Below, in pieces: positions 12,302-24,962 of a DNA stretch of 64,000 bases. Position 1 is the stretch's first letter. The number at the start of each line of letters is the position of its first letter. Source of the DNA: Azadirachta indica. Its lineage: Eukaryota; Streptophyta; Magnoliopsida; Sapindales; Meliaceae. The stretch covers positions 11,240,350-11,304,349 of the forward strand of contig CM040452.1 in assembly GCA_022749755.1 (NCBI GenBank). Direction: 5' to 3'. The position numbers and the translations under genes are program-made. Under the pieces are notes generated by a model, which was given only the letters and a program-made list of their open reading frames with translations, was not told the origin of the DNA and did not search any database.

Positions 12302-15300
12302 AATCACCGATTCTATATATCTACTTATATTTTTATATTTTATAGATAGTTAAATTTATATACTTTCAAAATTGAATTTAATACATTTCATTAATACATA
12401 ATTAATATATTATAATTAATATACATGTTAAATTCAATATTAACTAAAAGTATATAAATATAAAAGTTTATATATATAAAACTCGTGTCCCTTTTCCAGA
12501 TATGTATTATTCATACACCAGAATTATATTGAGGGCAATGATGGGTTTCCATTAATTTTTTCTCTTCAATTTAATATTCTCTAAAATTAAATAAGAGTTT
12601 TGTGGGCTCTGATTTAATCGACTTCTCGATTTTACAAAAATAAAAGTGTTTATGATAGTCAATTTTGATCTACATTAAACTTCCCTGTACCTTTGTTCTT
12701 TGACATCAATTAATTTCAAATTAAGATGATGACTTTCCTTTCAAGGAAGGAATCTATAAACTTTTGGGGTATTGTTTTGGGTTCTAAAACCAATTAATTT
12801 TAGAAATGTCTAAAATTATTATTCTTAGAAATTTTATATAATATTCCTTTTTTTTATTTTTATATTATTTTGGTCCCCTTTATTTTTATACTTATATTTT
12901 AATATTTATAGGTTTAATTTTATCATAGTTCAAAAATTACATCACATCAATTTCAAAAAAACAAAAAAAATAGAGAAGACGCTTTTAACAAAACTATTTA
13001 ATAAAAAAAATGTTGTATATCTTAAATTCTTTCTATCATAATTATCATTCTTAAAAATGATCAATTTTAAAATATACTTGTATACAACAATAATTTATTA
13101 AATAGGCACACTAATAAACGACGATAATCATCTGTTTAATTAAAATTTTTTTCTAATTTTAAAAGTAACTTTAACAGTATAACTCTCTCCTTTTATTTTT
13201 TTTAAATGAATATAAATATAATTGTTCTTCTATTTAAAGCAAAGCTCATAAATAATTAATTAAGAATCTTATATTGAGCTTAGCTAGCTAGCTAGTTGTA
13301 TAATGATAAAATTTTAGATGTTAGTTAGAATCATTGCTTAGATGTTACGAATTATTAGAGGATACAATTTTAGGGTATATGTAATTAGGGCTTTGTTAAA
13401 ATATCATTGTTATGCAAAGTAAAATTAATAATAAAAAAGAGAATAATCTCAATTGTATTTGATAATGTTGATATCATTTTATAGTTCAAATTTTGGATTA
13501 TTTATTTTTATAACCTATTCTTTTCTATTTTTGTTTGTCATTCTTTATTTTATTTATGTACTAAGAAGATTTATGAAGAAGAAATGCTACCTTCCTTTCT
13601 CCTTTAATTTATACTCAGTTTCACTCAATTTATTCACAGGACTTTATTCATATGGCTAACTCATTATATCATCATTTGTTTATTTTTTCTTATAAAAAGA
13701 AAATAAAGTAATTTATTATCATTTTTTAAATATTATATAAATATGCATTAAATTTCTCATAATTATAGAGTGAGCTGGATTTGACTTTTTTTTGTTAATT
13801 CAAAAATTTTTATTAGTTAAGCTAATTTAGTTTGTCTAAGAATGCTAAAGTCTACTAAGTGCTTGTTTTATTTAATTTTTTTATTGGTAAAAGAGACCTT
13901 TTAATGTTTAAATTTTTTTTTTTAAATTTTTTTAGTGCTGTTTGCTTGATAGTAAAGAAAGGTTTCGAAAATTAAAAAAATTATTTTTTTTATTGAAAGA
14001 AGTTTAAATTTTAAATTTTTCATGATAGAATTTTTTAATTTTTTTAAGTGTTAAATTGATTAAAATATCTTTATTTTATCTTAAAATTTTTATATTAATT
14101 TTTTATAATAGTGTTTTAAAAACTTGTCTGTTAAAGTAATTATAAAATTTTATTCTAAAAATTTTTGTGATAATAAAAAAAAATTAATAAATTTTTGTTA
14201 AAAATTTTATTTATAAAAATTTTATTTGTAAAAAATTTACGTTAAAAAATTCGATTTAAAAATTATTCGATAGAAATCCTAAAGTGAATAAATGCTTATA
14301 CATTATATTATTCTTTTTAATGTTTTCTTGCAAAATTCATTAAAATATCAAGTGTTACTCGCAGGCACCTCAAATATTATTTTAATTAGCATTTAATGTG
14401 TACTACTATAAAAATCACTCTCAATGCTCATTAAATTTAACAAACGCCTTTAAAATATATAGCCAAACATATGAACAATTGAATTTATTTTTTTAATTTA
14501 ATATTAACGTAGTACTAAGTAGTATCGACAAACGAAAATGTTATTAAAATAGATATTATATATTTAGATACACGTTGGAAATAGTGTACTAGAAGTCCAA
14601 CTATTGATTTTCTTTTGAAAATTCAAGCCGTATAATTTTTTTTTGGTAATTGTATCTCCATTTTCGACATTTTGTGCTTTGTTAGTGCATCTTTTTATTC
14701 ATTTTCTTAATGCCTCAGTTTCTTTTGAAAATAGGTACATAAATAATCCTTCTATTCCTAAATTTACGTTCTTAAATTCTGCTATACATGTAGTTAGGTG
14801 CTTTTGCTCCTTTATGTATATGACCACTTTTCAAATCTTCCCAATTGTATTTATCTCAAAAAGCTTGACCATCTATTCAACTTATACTGCTTTTATATTT
14901 TCTTATATACTAAGTAAAGTAGATGCCCTGCTTTGTATATTGCTAGAATTATTATTATTAACAACATTATATTTTTAAAATCTTACAAATCTAACAGCAT
15001 AATTGATGATATACTAAGTGTACCCACCGTGGTCAAAGATGTTTTAAATGATGTTGGGAACCAAAAAGTATATCAAATTTTTACTCCACATGTATAATTT
15101 TATGCAACATGTATAGAAACCAAATTGATTAATTCATCTTTTATTATGCTATTAATCAACAAGAAAAGTTATATATATGTTTGTAATATGTAATTTTAAT
15201 AAAAATTGTGAAATTAAAATTGATATAAATATATTGAAAAAGATCAATGACCCTTTAATTTTACATATTTTTATACACTATTTATATACCGTTTGATTTA

Positions 15301-15717
15301 AACATTTTCAAAAGTTAAAATTGAATATAATATGTTTGTAAATTATGATATATTAATTATATATGTAAGATTTAATTTCAATGATTAGAAATGTTTAAAT
15401 CTAATAATTTATAAATGGCACTAAAAAAATATAAAATTAAAGAACTGTGAATTGACCTCAAATATATTAACATTAAATTTTAGTAAAATTTTTCAGTTTT
15501 TCTTATTAATGTTAAAGTATTTAATACTTTTATTAACTTTCTCAATCCCACAAAATCATGTAGATGTAGTTGTACCGACAAATTGCAAATTAGGTAAAAA
15601 TATATATTTAATTTTAATGGAGAAGAAAATTGCCACCAAATAACATGAAAAGGGTAGGCGGGCGGTACATAGGTTGAGGAGCGAAAAATCAGCTAAGAAG
15701 AAATAAACAAGCCCACA

Positions 15718-15744
15718 TTGATCTTTGATCTTTGATCTTTGATC
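15718..15744. repeat. 7-bp tandem repeat (TTGATCT)n
   Basis: Almost four perfect copies of the heptamer TTGATCT in a row, ending in TTGATCC. Confidence 0.85.
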
Positions 15745-16135
15745 CTTTCAAGGGGATTTCATAGTTTATCTATTGCAAAAAGAAACGTATTATATGATCC
15801 ATAGCTTATTTAATAATATTGAATATGTCTCCAGCTCCAACTTACATTCATTTCACAGTTTTCTTACTGTCATGTTAGATTTCAGGATGTTCATGTAGCA
15901 TTACCGTCACAGCTATAAATATCATTTGACTACAAAGAAAGTATACCACCTGCCTCAACTCAAAATATGTTCTCTATAACTTTCATAGAATACAAGGCTC
16001 TATCTAACCTGAAAAATGTTTCTGCACAAAGCCATCCTGGATGTTGTAGAAAGTAGGACAATCCTATTGTGGCTAAAATCAACAGCAATTGTCTCTAGGA
16101 TATACAGTAAGAAACAATAAGCAGTACATGCTACA

Positions 16136-18046
16136 TCATAATTTGTCGGGGATGTTTACGATATCTGTTGTTTGATCAAGATGAACATTATCCCATGTCT
16201 TTACTCCAGATGGATAAGCAAAATGTGCATTTCTTTGGCTAGATGGGGGAGTTGAATTACCATTTCTTTGGCTATGAAGTCTGAGGTTGTTTCGAACAAA
16301 AACAAGATCTTCAACTCTCTCCAAACCGAACCTGTTGGCTGCTTCTCGACATGGGAAATCATTAACTTGCCAAATTTCTTGACACATTGTAGCACTTGAA
16401 GTCTGACTCAGGACCTGTATGGCTAGTGTCTGCAGATGTGGAATCTCAAAACCAAAGTTTTCCCACCATGCTACTGGTTCCATTTTATCCCTGAAATCAA
16501 CAGCATCTTCCTCTCCCAAGCATCCCTCTAGTCGCCAGTAAGAGCTGAGCTGTTCTCGAAGAATCCGTCTGGATGCACTATCACTCTCATATCTTTCTAG
16601 AGTAGCTTTCCAACCCCGCATTACAGTTTTATCCTTGTTTTGACCTTTTCCAAAATATCTAGGGTTCAGTATATAACCGGCAGCATGAAGAGGGGAAAAT
16701 AACGCATCCCATCTGTTTTCTATAAGAACTTCCAACTGATTCAATGCACTTGTGTCAACACCTTTGCTTCTAACATCTTCGAGTGCCTGAACCCGCCAAT
16801 CATAAATGGCACCCATGACAGATTTATCTGTATCAAATGTTGATAGTAATCTGACAAAAGGCTCGCATAACTGCAAGAACAAATGAGCTTTATCCCAGAA
16901 ATCATCCCCTAGGATGGAAGATTCAACAATTACATGATCCCCTGGCATACTGAGCTTCCATTGCTTAAACTCTTCACTTACAACTGCCTCTTGAAGTGCT
17001 TGCTTAATCTCAAAAATCCTCTGGACAAAGCAGTATGAAGGCGCAAACTTTGCAGAAAGTGGGTCAGAGCTCTCTTTTAGATTTTCAGGAAAAAGACATG
17101 GATAGGCATGTTGGTAATACACCATGTGTTGCTCAATCCTCTTGGCACACGAGACAGTAGATTTTATCCACTCAAGATCAGCTATTTTTTCCATCAACAT
17201 GTGAACCGATTCTGAAGTGCAAGGAGACCAAAATATATGAGGGAACTTGGACAGTAAAAGGGATTCAGAAGATTTACAGACATGGCCCAGATGTGAGATT
17301 ATTTGAAGTATATTTTTCGGCCCAATGTCCAGAATTGCATCAGTAAGGATAGTAATGAACAAATTCTCTGCTTCATCAGTGTCATCTATATCTAATGCTT
17401 TCAAAAATATGAGTCCTCTTGGACTTGAGACAAATATACCAGTGGGGAAGCAGCTGAGTCTGCTATCTAAGCTACTGACACACAGTATCGTACATCCTGT
17501 GTGGGGCCAGGACTCCCTAACTGAAGCCATGAATTTCTCAATCTTTCCTCTCTCTTTACTAAGAAATGAGTCCGATAGCTTATCTAGAGATGGGAGTTCA
17601 TATCCAGAGCCAAAAGCAGCAATTGCTTTCACCATTTCAAGAAAGTAAGGAGAGTTTATAACATTAACATTCAGTCCAGCAGCAAAGAAAAATCTAGCTA
17701 CCAAGTCATCAACATCTTCTTTGGACACAGTTTTCGGTGTAATGCTTGACAGGGACATCCGAATGCGCTTACCATGCTTGGCACCCCCAGAAGTCCTTTT
17801 CTTTTTCCTAGCAAGCCGTTCCTCTTCAAGGATCTGGAATGCTTCTCTCATAGACCTGTCTATTGCTGGGCAGCTTTTGACCCCTACACCTGAGAACCCA
17901 AGAAGGTGAGCTCTAACACGAGAATAAGATCCATTATATCGCAAATTGCAGTGGTTGCATTTCCACCTCTTAGTACCACTTCCACGCTCAAACCCACCAA
18001 ACACACTAACATGTTCCCATCCCCATTTATCAGACTCTGATGGCAT
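16136..18046 (-). CDS. BED zinc-finger, hAT-transposase-derived protein (probably domesticated), 636 aa
   Basis: Single intact exon. Residues 28-60 form a BED-type zinc finger (C30, C33, H47, C59, with HLLGFSGVGV between). A basic stretch at about 80-97 (ARKKKR ... GKRIRM) should be a nuclear localisation signal. Residues ~115-290 resemble the DUF659 part of hAT transposases, and the C terminus (WWENFGFEIPHLQTLAIQVL, roughly residues 545-565) is the hAT dimerisation region. Key residues are lost: the usual first catalytic Asp region reads CVSSLDS, the usual TDNAANY reads ISHLGHV, and the CAAH motif reads CTSE. No terminal inverted repeats or target duplication were found around it. Together this fits a host DNA-binding or regulatory protein rather than a mobile transposase. 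The start is the first ATG and gives the conserved N terminus directly before the finger. Confidence 0.85.
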   Translation of the reverse strand: MPSESDKWGWEHVSVFGGFERGSGTKRWKCNHCNLRYNGSYSRVRAHLLGFSGVGVKSCPAIDRSMREAFQILEEERLARKKKRTSGGAKHGKRIRMSLSSITPKTVSKEDVDDLVARFFFAAGLNVNVINSPYFLEMVKAIAAFGSGYELPSLDKLSDSFLSKERGKIEKFMASVRESWPHTGCTILCVSSLDSRLSCFPTGIFVSSPRGLIFLKALDIDDTDEAENLFITILTDAILDIGPKNILQIISHLGHVCKSSESLLLSKFPHIFWSPCTSESVHMLMEKIADLEWIKSTVSCAKRIEQHMVYYQHAYPCLFPENLKESSDPLSAKFAPSYCFVQRIFEIKQALQEAVVSEEFKQWKLSMPGDHVIVESSILGDDFWDKAHLFLQLCEPFVRLLSTFDTDKSVMGAIYDWRVQALEDVRSKGVDTSALNQLEVLIENRWDALFSPLHAAGYILNPRYFGKGQNKDKTVMRGWKATLERYESDSASRRILREQLSSYWRLEGCLGEEDAVDFRDKMEPVAWWENFGFEIPHLQTLAIQVLSQTSSATMCQEIWQVNDFPCREAANRFGLERVEDLVFVRNNLRLHSQRNGNSTPPSSQRNAHFAYPSGVKTWDNVHLDQTTDIVNIPDKL

Positions 18047-20370
18047 GATTCAGAACTTGAGCACTATGTGAAGGAGGGAAAAAGGAGCAACAGGAATCTG
18101 TTAATATATAAGTCCACCGAAGAGAAGTGTTGCAATCAGCAAAAGAACCATGGCAGAAGCATCTAGAGTCTGTTAAAAGAGTTCATAATATGATCTAGCA
18201 ACAAGCTAAAAGAGTTGATAATATGATCTAGCCACGAGCTCCATGTTAATAGAGGCGGAACAAAGAAAACAAGGAACGACATCCCTTAGAGATGAAATCC
18301 TGTTTTCTACCAAGCAATGACTCTCCAAATGGCTTCAATCAATTTTGAGACAACTAATAATTATGAATAAAGTTGAATTATAGAGAAATAACTAAAAGAA
18401 AACAGAAACACAGAAGAAGAAAATACTAAAAGAATAAAACAGGGACAGAGTTAGAGAAGGAAAAGTCAGCTACACATGACACAACCAAGATAGACCTTTA
18501 CAACCCAATAATCTTATGCCTACAAAACACAATATAAGCATTAAATAAGTATAGAACTCTAACACTCTCTCAAGCTAGATAATAGCAATCACACAAACAA
18601 GGCTTAAAGCATAAAGCAGTAAAAAAGGAACAAACAACAAATTTGGCAATTATCACCTTATTGATCTTCTAAATTCACATAGGGTGTCACAGCTAGGTTA
18701 CTCATTCGTCATATCACGAGTGAAATGACAATCTACTTCCATATGCTTCATAAACATTAAACTACCGCCAACATTATAGCAACCTGAATATCATACTACA
18801 GCTCCATAGGAAAGAGAATCTTTAGAGCTATCTTATGAGTGGAGCCATCTTACAAAGTACATACTATAACCACAACGCTTCTTACATTGTAAGAGCCATA
18901 GCAAATATCATCAATCAATACTTGGGTGTTTGTCATTCAGGTGCCATATCTGAGGAAGAATACTAAAAGATCTACTTTAACCTCATTATTCAATTTTTGG
19001 CGGGTCACTAATACAACAATAAACAAGTGATATAAGAAGAGAGAATTCTTTCCTCTCTGAAGAGCAGAAGCTAAAAAAAGAGGTTGCATTTTATCCCCAT
19101 CAATTTGTATGCTAGAGATTGAGCTAGGGGCGTCACCTTCTCTTATCCAACACTCATGTTTCTCTACTCAAGTGTCATAGTTCACAAGATACTTCTGTCT
19201 TGTCTTCCACAGTCCGAAGAACTCAAAATTAAGGAGCTTGTTCTCACCAGCTGCCAGTTCATTGTTTATACATTCAGTGACTTCAAAGTTGAGCCAATTC
19301 TATACTCTATTGTATTTGCATTCATTATATGTTTTATTGCGCACTAAGCAAGTCATTTTATAAAACAATCACTAAACTTTTCTTCAATGGATGAATCATA
19401 TAACTACGCAATTATCTTTGCTTTTATTTTTACTCATCTACCTTAATTTTCTCATTCTTTATACACTAACATATCCAATCGCTCGTTCAGGACCCATATC
19501 TGAACTTGCAAACCATAGATAGCAGACTCTTGTGAAACCTAAGAGTTTGTGTGGGAACATATCTTCAGATTTTGAAAGCACGAAGTGTTTGGTACCTACC
19601 ACTTAACAGCTAATATTTTACCACTCACCCTCTTACTTAACATTTAGTAATTCCATTTCCTAGCATATGTAGATTAGGAGCCACAACACACCTCAACCCC
19701 AATATACCCTTAACTTCTTCAGTTCATCCATTCTATTCTAATCTTAAAACTAGAATGCTCTCAAGTATGATCAAGAACACTAAAACAGCAGCCACAACAC
19801 CACAATTCCAAACACACCCTTAAGTTCTTCAGTTCATCTATTCTATTCCATCTTAAAACAACATGTTCTCCAGTATGATCACGAAACCTTAAACAATCCA
19901 ATACTAGAAATTGGTCCAAAATTACTGTCAAATATTTAAAGTAATACTTAAACGTTTTTCATTTGCTTCCCTCTTCATCAATCAAGTTGCCAACTGTTCT
20001 ACCATTGCCCTACAACTATTCAGTGGTTGAAAAACTCTTGGTTAACGTTTTTCTTTTCTTCCTCCCAATAATGATTTCACCATTCTTTCCGGGATAATCA
20101 GAGTCTAATTCACTCCACACAGTTAAAAAAAGGGTTATAAGTTCCTTAACCTTCTACAAATTCTTTCGCATAAATTTCAGCAATCACTAAAAATAAAAAA
20201 TACGCAACCCTACCATGTGACGCTTTGACATAAAATACGAGTAATAAGTGATTGAATCGTTATTTACCTGACGGCGGGTTTTTGCGGAGTCTGACGTTGT
20301 CGAAACCTGCGTTTCGTGATTATATGCTAAGAAACTTGAAACCTCAAGTACAAACTGGGTATCGATCCGT
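18047..20370 (-). other. Likely 5' leader and leader intron of the hAT-derived gene
   Basis: A good splice donor (CCGTCAG|GTAAATAAC on the minus strand, near 20268) ends a GC-richer segment at about 20268-20370. Acceptor-like TTAACAG sites occur close upstream of the ATG (around 18100 and 18170). A non-coding first exon plus an intron of ~2.1 kb is inferred. The intron contains a decayed copia fragment (separate entry). No other gene is seen here. Confidence 0.4.
18380..18840 (-). mobile_element. Decayed Ty1/copia fragment (RNase H end and beyond)
   Basis: On the minus strand 18690-18830 translates, with interruptions, to an RNase H signature: YCD.Q.AI followed by KHMEVDCHFTRD, which is diagnostic for the copia RNase H C-terminal region. 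Leftward, CTCTAACACTCTCTCAAG near 18560 resembles the polypurine/3' LTR junction typical of copia elements. No complete LTR or target duplication was identified. The fragment lies in the inferred leader intron of the hAT-derived gene. Confidence 0.6.
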
Positions 20371-21323
20371 TTTTCTGGGTTTCCGTCTTTTTTTTTTTTT
20401 TTAATTTTTGGAATTTTTAGAAGGATAAATGACACATAGCTCCCAAAGGTTCAGACAAATTATACGTACAGGGAAAGATTGTCATTATTAACAGTACAGA
20501 CCCCGTCAATTTAACAAAACACGCCCACTTTAAGCATAATTACTAGAATGCTATGACTTCCATTAAAATGATAGCTACAACAGCTTATATTATACAGATC
20601 TGGAGGATTAGAAAGATGTCAGCAAGGATTTTTCTTTGTTTTTTTTTTCTAAATTCTAATATATTATCAATCAAGTCAGAGATTTATTGAAACTATTTTG
20701 AAATCAAATGTAACTAAAATTTATGTCACTCAATATATGGTTAAGTGGTAAGAAACTGTGTTATATTATGTAGGTACATATTTCAACTTTCGACAGACAT
20801 CTAATTTGTAATGTTAATCTTGTAATGTTTGCAATTGAAAAAAACGCAATTAATTAAAATTTAGTAAAATATTTATTTTTAAAGAGAAAGAGGTAATTAT
20901 CAAAATGACTTTTTTTTTTTTAAAATTTTGATACATTAGGGAATATTCTAAGGCTGCATTGCAACGAAGTCTAAGTTTAACTAGAATCTCTAATCTCAAA
21001 TAGAAAAAATCCACTATACATACAGTTTTATTGCATGTGACGTATTAAAATCATCCTACCTACATGGCTTGTTTGAAAATTGTCTATACATACGTAGAAT
21101 GATCAATAAATGATTGACTGTCTGGGGCACTATGGTCTAATACTGGGAAATAGGAATTGTGCATGCATAGCCTATCATATTAATTTTCCTTACAAAACTA
21201 GTCAAACGCAAACAATGATCAATTAATGGACCTCATCACCGTCATGATCATGATCAGAGGCAGCTATATCTACAGAAACTGAAACTTGACCCCTCTCCTC
21301 TCATCTGGCTGCAACTACACATA

Positions 21324-21335
21324 TTTTATATATAA
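21324..21335 (+). promoter_or_regulatory. TATA box of the GABA transporter gene
   Basis: TTTTATATATAA lies about 75-85 bp upstream of the ATG in DNA followed by a short C-rich leader, the expected geometry for a plant core promoter. Confidence 0.5.
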
Positions 21336-21410
21336 CCCTCGTTCACAATAATTCCCATATCCATCTTTTATTTCTCTTCTAATGAATGAGTACTTAAAAT
21401 AAAAGAGAAG

Positions 21411-22355
21411 ATGGGCACAGTTTCTGCAAGTTCAGTAGCCGTATATGAGCATGGTGAAGGAGAACCTGCAACTACAACTACAAAGGTTATTCATCCTCAA
21501 GATCAAAACAAGCTTGATGCTGGTGCTCTCTTTGTTCTTAAATCCAAAGGTAACTGCTCTCTTTATTTACTTTCATTTCATTAATTTCTTCTCCTCATGA
21601 GTTGATTGTGCTGATACTGTGGTATTAATTGTAAAATATAAAGGATCATGGGTGCACTGTGGCTATCACTTGACGACTTCAATAGTGGCTCCGCCTCTCC
21701 TCAGCCTCCCCTACGCTTTCACCTTCCTCGGTTGGGGGCCCGGAATCCTGTGTCTGATCATCGGAGCTCTCGTCACTTTTTACTCTTACAATTTGATCTC
21801 TCTTGTTCTTGAACATCATGCTCACTTAGGTCATCGCCATCTTCGCTTTAGAGACATGGCTTATCACATCTTAGGTGCGTTCATTCCCTCTTTCTTTCAA
21901 TATTATGATTATGATTACACTTCTTATTATTATTATTCAACAGCAAATTAAGTTAGTCGCGTACCTGCAAGAACACTAAAAATGTCCGTAGGGCCAATCT
22001 CCATTGGGTGGATTAAACAGTGATAAGCAGACTAGAGTGAAAACTGTTCTATTATTGTTTTCCATTTAGTTGGCAAGCAGGCCCAGTCATTTTCAGACTA
22101 CACACATAGAACAGGTGATATATACAAATTTAAATGGAGGCACAGATATGGGCTCCCCCATACTAAATGCCTGTCAAGAAATGAAAAGAAAGTTGCGTGT
22201 TAGGCTTTTATCATTTAATATATATCTGTTTGTACTGGCCTGCAATTGAATGTAACATTTGTTTTTTTTACAACCCTAAAATTTGTCCCAATTTTAAGCC
22301 TATTAATTTGATTGGTGGTTGGCAGCTACCATTTGAGGTAGCCCTAAGAAATAAA

Positions 22356-22394
<39 letters not shown>

Positions 22395-24522
22395 TTTAAT
22401 AATTTTTTTATTAATTACAAATGAAAAAGATTAAAAGATAATTTAAAATAATTTTATATTAAAAAAATACTTTTGACCAACAAAAATGTCATACCAAACA
22501 AAGTCATAACCAATTACTGGTTTTTACTAAGCTACGTGCATGAATTGCTACCTACTAATTGCTCTTGTTTGACTTTGTGATATTGGTTGCCGCTATAACA
22601 CACCAAGGACCATGTCCTTATAATGTCATAATTGATTTTTTAATTTTTTTAAAAAAATTTATGAAAGAAATATTCTGAGAAAAAAGATACCTAACAACGA
22701 ATTTGATAAAAAAATCATCAGTTTTGTAAGCAGGACAAAGTAGACTGATAAAGGGTTAAAAACAATTAAAATAGGAGTCAAGATAATGAAGTCAAAAAGT
22801 GCGAAGCTTAAACGGCCTTCAATTAGTCAATAATCTCAGCTTTAATTTCTCATATACGGTAATGGTTGGCTACTTATTAGATGTTTAGATTGATGATAAA
22901 GTTAAGAAGATCCTTCTTTGACTATCTTTTTATTTCAGTCAATATCAAATCTTGTACGCAATAAAAAATATGAATTTAATACGTATACAAATATGTTCAT
23001 ACAAATTAAATGTGATGATGTCGTATTGTTGTTATGTTTCTTTCTTTCTTTTTTTTTTTTTTTAAGAGAATAAACAAAAATAAATGAAAATAATAATTGC
23101 TGTTAGAAATTAAAATGGGCCCATTTTGTGGCTCATGAATTCGATTAATGTTAGTGCAAGGACAATTGCTAATTCGGCTGATTGATTCATGTGGTTTATT
23201 CGCAGGGCCCAGATGGGGTCGATATTATGTGGGTCCAATCCAGTTCATGGTTTGCTATGGTGCTGTTGTAGCATCCACGCTTCTCGGAGGGCAGTGCTTG
23301 AAGGTTCAATTAAATTATAAAATTTCACCTTAATGTAGACGAAACCCATATTGTGATATAACTAAAGAGTTGTTTGCGTTTTGCAGGCAATTTATTTGCT
23401 CTCAGACCCAGACGGTAGTATGAAATTGTATGAATTTGTGATCATATTTGGATGTCTAATGCTGATATTAGCTCAAATCCCATCTTTTCACTCACTCAGG
23501 CACATCAACATGATATCCGTTGGCCTTTGCCTAGCCTATAGCGCCTGTGCTACAGCAGGCTCCATTCATATCGGTAAGCTAACTAATCAAGGTTTTGTTA
23601 CGTATTATGGTACTTCTACTGTACTTTGAAAGTATAGCTGTAAAAGGGTGTTGTTACACCAACACAAGCCTGAGTTCTATATGCTTATAATTTGTCAGGA
23701 AATTCTTCCGAGGGGCCAAAAAAAGACTATTCCCTGGTTGGAAATAATGAAAGTCGGGCTTTTGGTATCTTCAATGCCATTGCTATTATTGCTACAACGT
23801 ATGGCAATGGTATCATTCCTGAGATTCAGGCAACAATTGCACCACCAGTGAAAGGGAAGATGTTCAAGGGACTATGCGTCTGTTATGCAGTTGTAATTGT
23901 AACTTTCTTTACTGTCGCAATTTCTGGCTATTGGGCATTTGGCAACCAAGCTGAAGGACTTATTCTTAGCAACTTCTTAGATAATGGGAAACCTTTAGTC
24001 CCAAAATGGTTTATTTTTATGACCAACGTTTTCACTGTTTTCCAACTATCAGCTGTTGGTGTGGTAAGTAATCTGCAAATCACATTCTCTCTCTCACATT
24101 CGCTGCTATCTTCTTTCTTAAAAGTTATTGTTTTGTTACAGGTTTACTTACAGCCAACAAATGAAGTGTTAGAACAAACCTTCGCAGATCCAATGAGCAA
24201 AGAATTGTCTCTCAGAAATGTTATCCCCAGGATCATCTTTCGGTCATTATCTGTAATCATAGCAACAACTATAGCAGCAATGCTTCCATTTTTTGGGGAC
24301 GTCAATGCAGTAATTGGAGCTTTTGGTTTTATGCCTCTTGACTTCATTTTGCCAGTGGTTTTTTACAACCTTACATTTAAGCCATCAAAACGGAGTCCCA
24401 TATTTTGGTTGAATATGGTGATTGCAGTAGTTTTCTCAACATTAGGAGTCATGGCAGCCATTGCAGCTGTTAGACAAATAAGCCTCGATGCCAAAACCTA
24501 TAGGTTATTTGCCAATGTATGA
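21411..24522 (+). CDS. GAT1: GABA transporter 1-like amino acid/auxin permease family carrier, six exons, 466 aa
   Basis: H+-driven plasma-membrane amino acid carrier of the AAAP superfamily; the closest described type is plant GAT1, which imports gamma-aminobutyric acid. Exons: 21411-21549, 21644-21874, 23206-23303, 23387-23573, 23699-24063 and 24142-24522. All introns are GT-AG and phases agree, summing to 466 codons plus TGA (Arabidopsis GAT1 is ~450). The first helix carries HLTTSIVAPPLLSLPYAF, characteristic of the family. Further hydrophobic segments follow (LGWGPGILCLIIGALVTFYS, FVIIFGCLMLILAQIPSF, AFGIFNAIAIIATTYGNGII and others), about ten to eleven in all. The hydrophilic N terminus is ~45 residues. 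The reading frame is undamaged. The gene converges with the AHL gene; stops are only ~440 bp apart, so 3' UTRs may overlap. The exact substrate is inferred from family. Confidence 0.92.
22360..22386. repeat. (CT)n microsatellite in intron 2 of the GABA transporter gene
   Basis: About thirteen CT units followed by a T tract. Confidence 0.9.
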
Positions 24523-24962
24523 GTATGACCCAATGTACCTGTAATGTAATATTATCATCTTTAATATTATGATGCACTTCTAACAAGCTGCTGGTTATTC
24601 ACAATCATCAGTTTCTTTGTCTCTGTACCTGCATTTTCAAAGAAATCTATACACATTTATCTTGAATATGCAGTTTGGCAAATCAAGCAATAATAGAAGA
24701 AACATAATATAAATATATATAATTTGTTTCAAATCCATATAAATATATAGCAACTAAAGAGTCATGAGTTGAAATATTATTGCACTGCCGGCCACAAACA
24801 CAGGCCATTTAAGGCTGTCTCTACTTCCAGCAATCAGATTCCATGCACATAACAGGAACATCTAACAAATGGAAATAACGAAAGATAACTCGCTACATGA
24901 GAGTGAGAGACAACTACAGACCCTTCAGAGTATCCAAATCAATCTTTGGACCGAATTTTCAT

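Larger units (their letters stand above)
10781..16135. other. AT-rich intergenic DNA with microsatellites, no gene recognised
   Basis: Low-complexity AT-rich DNA without a supportable gene. The longest open frame (14643-14978, plus) reads as hydrophobic AT-rich translation with no family signal. The right end, roughly 15900-16135, is likely the 3' UTR and terminator side of the hAT-derived gene on the minus strand. Confidence 0.55.

Noticed and set aside
14643..14978. Open frame of 111 codons, plus strand
   Set aside because: Hydrophobic translation of AT-rich DNA, no family resemblance, no promoter or splice context.
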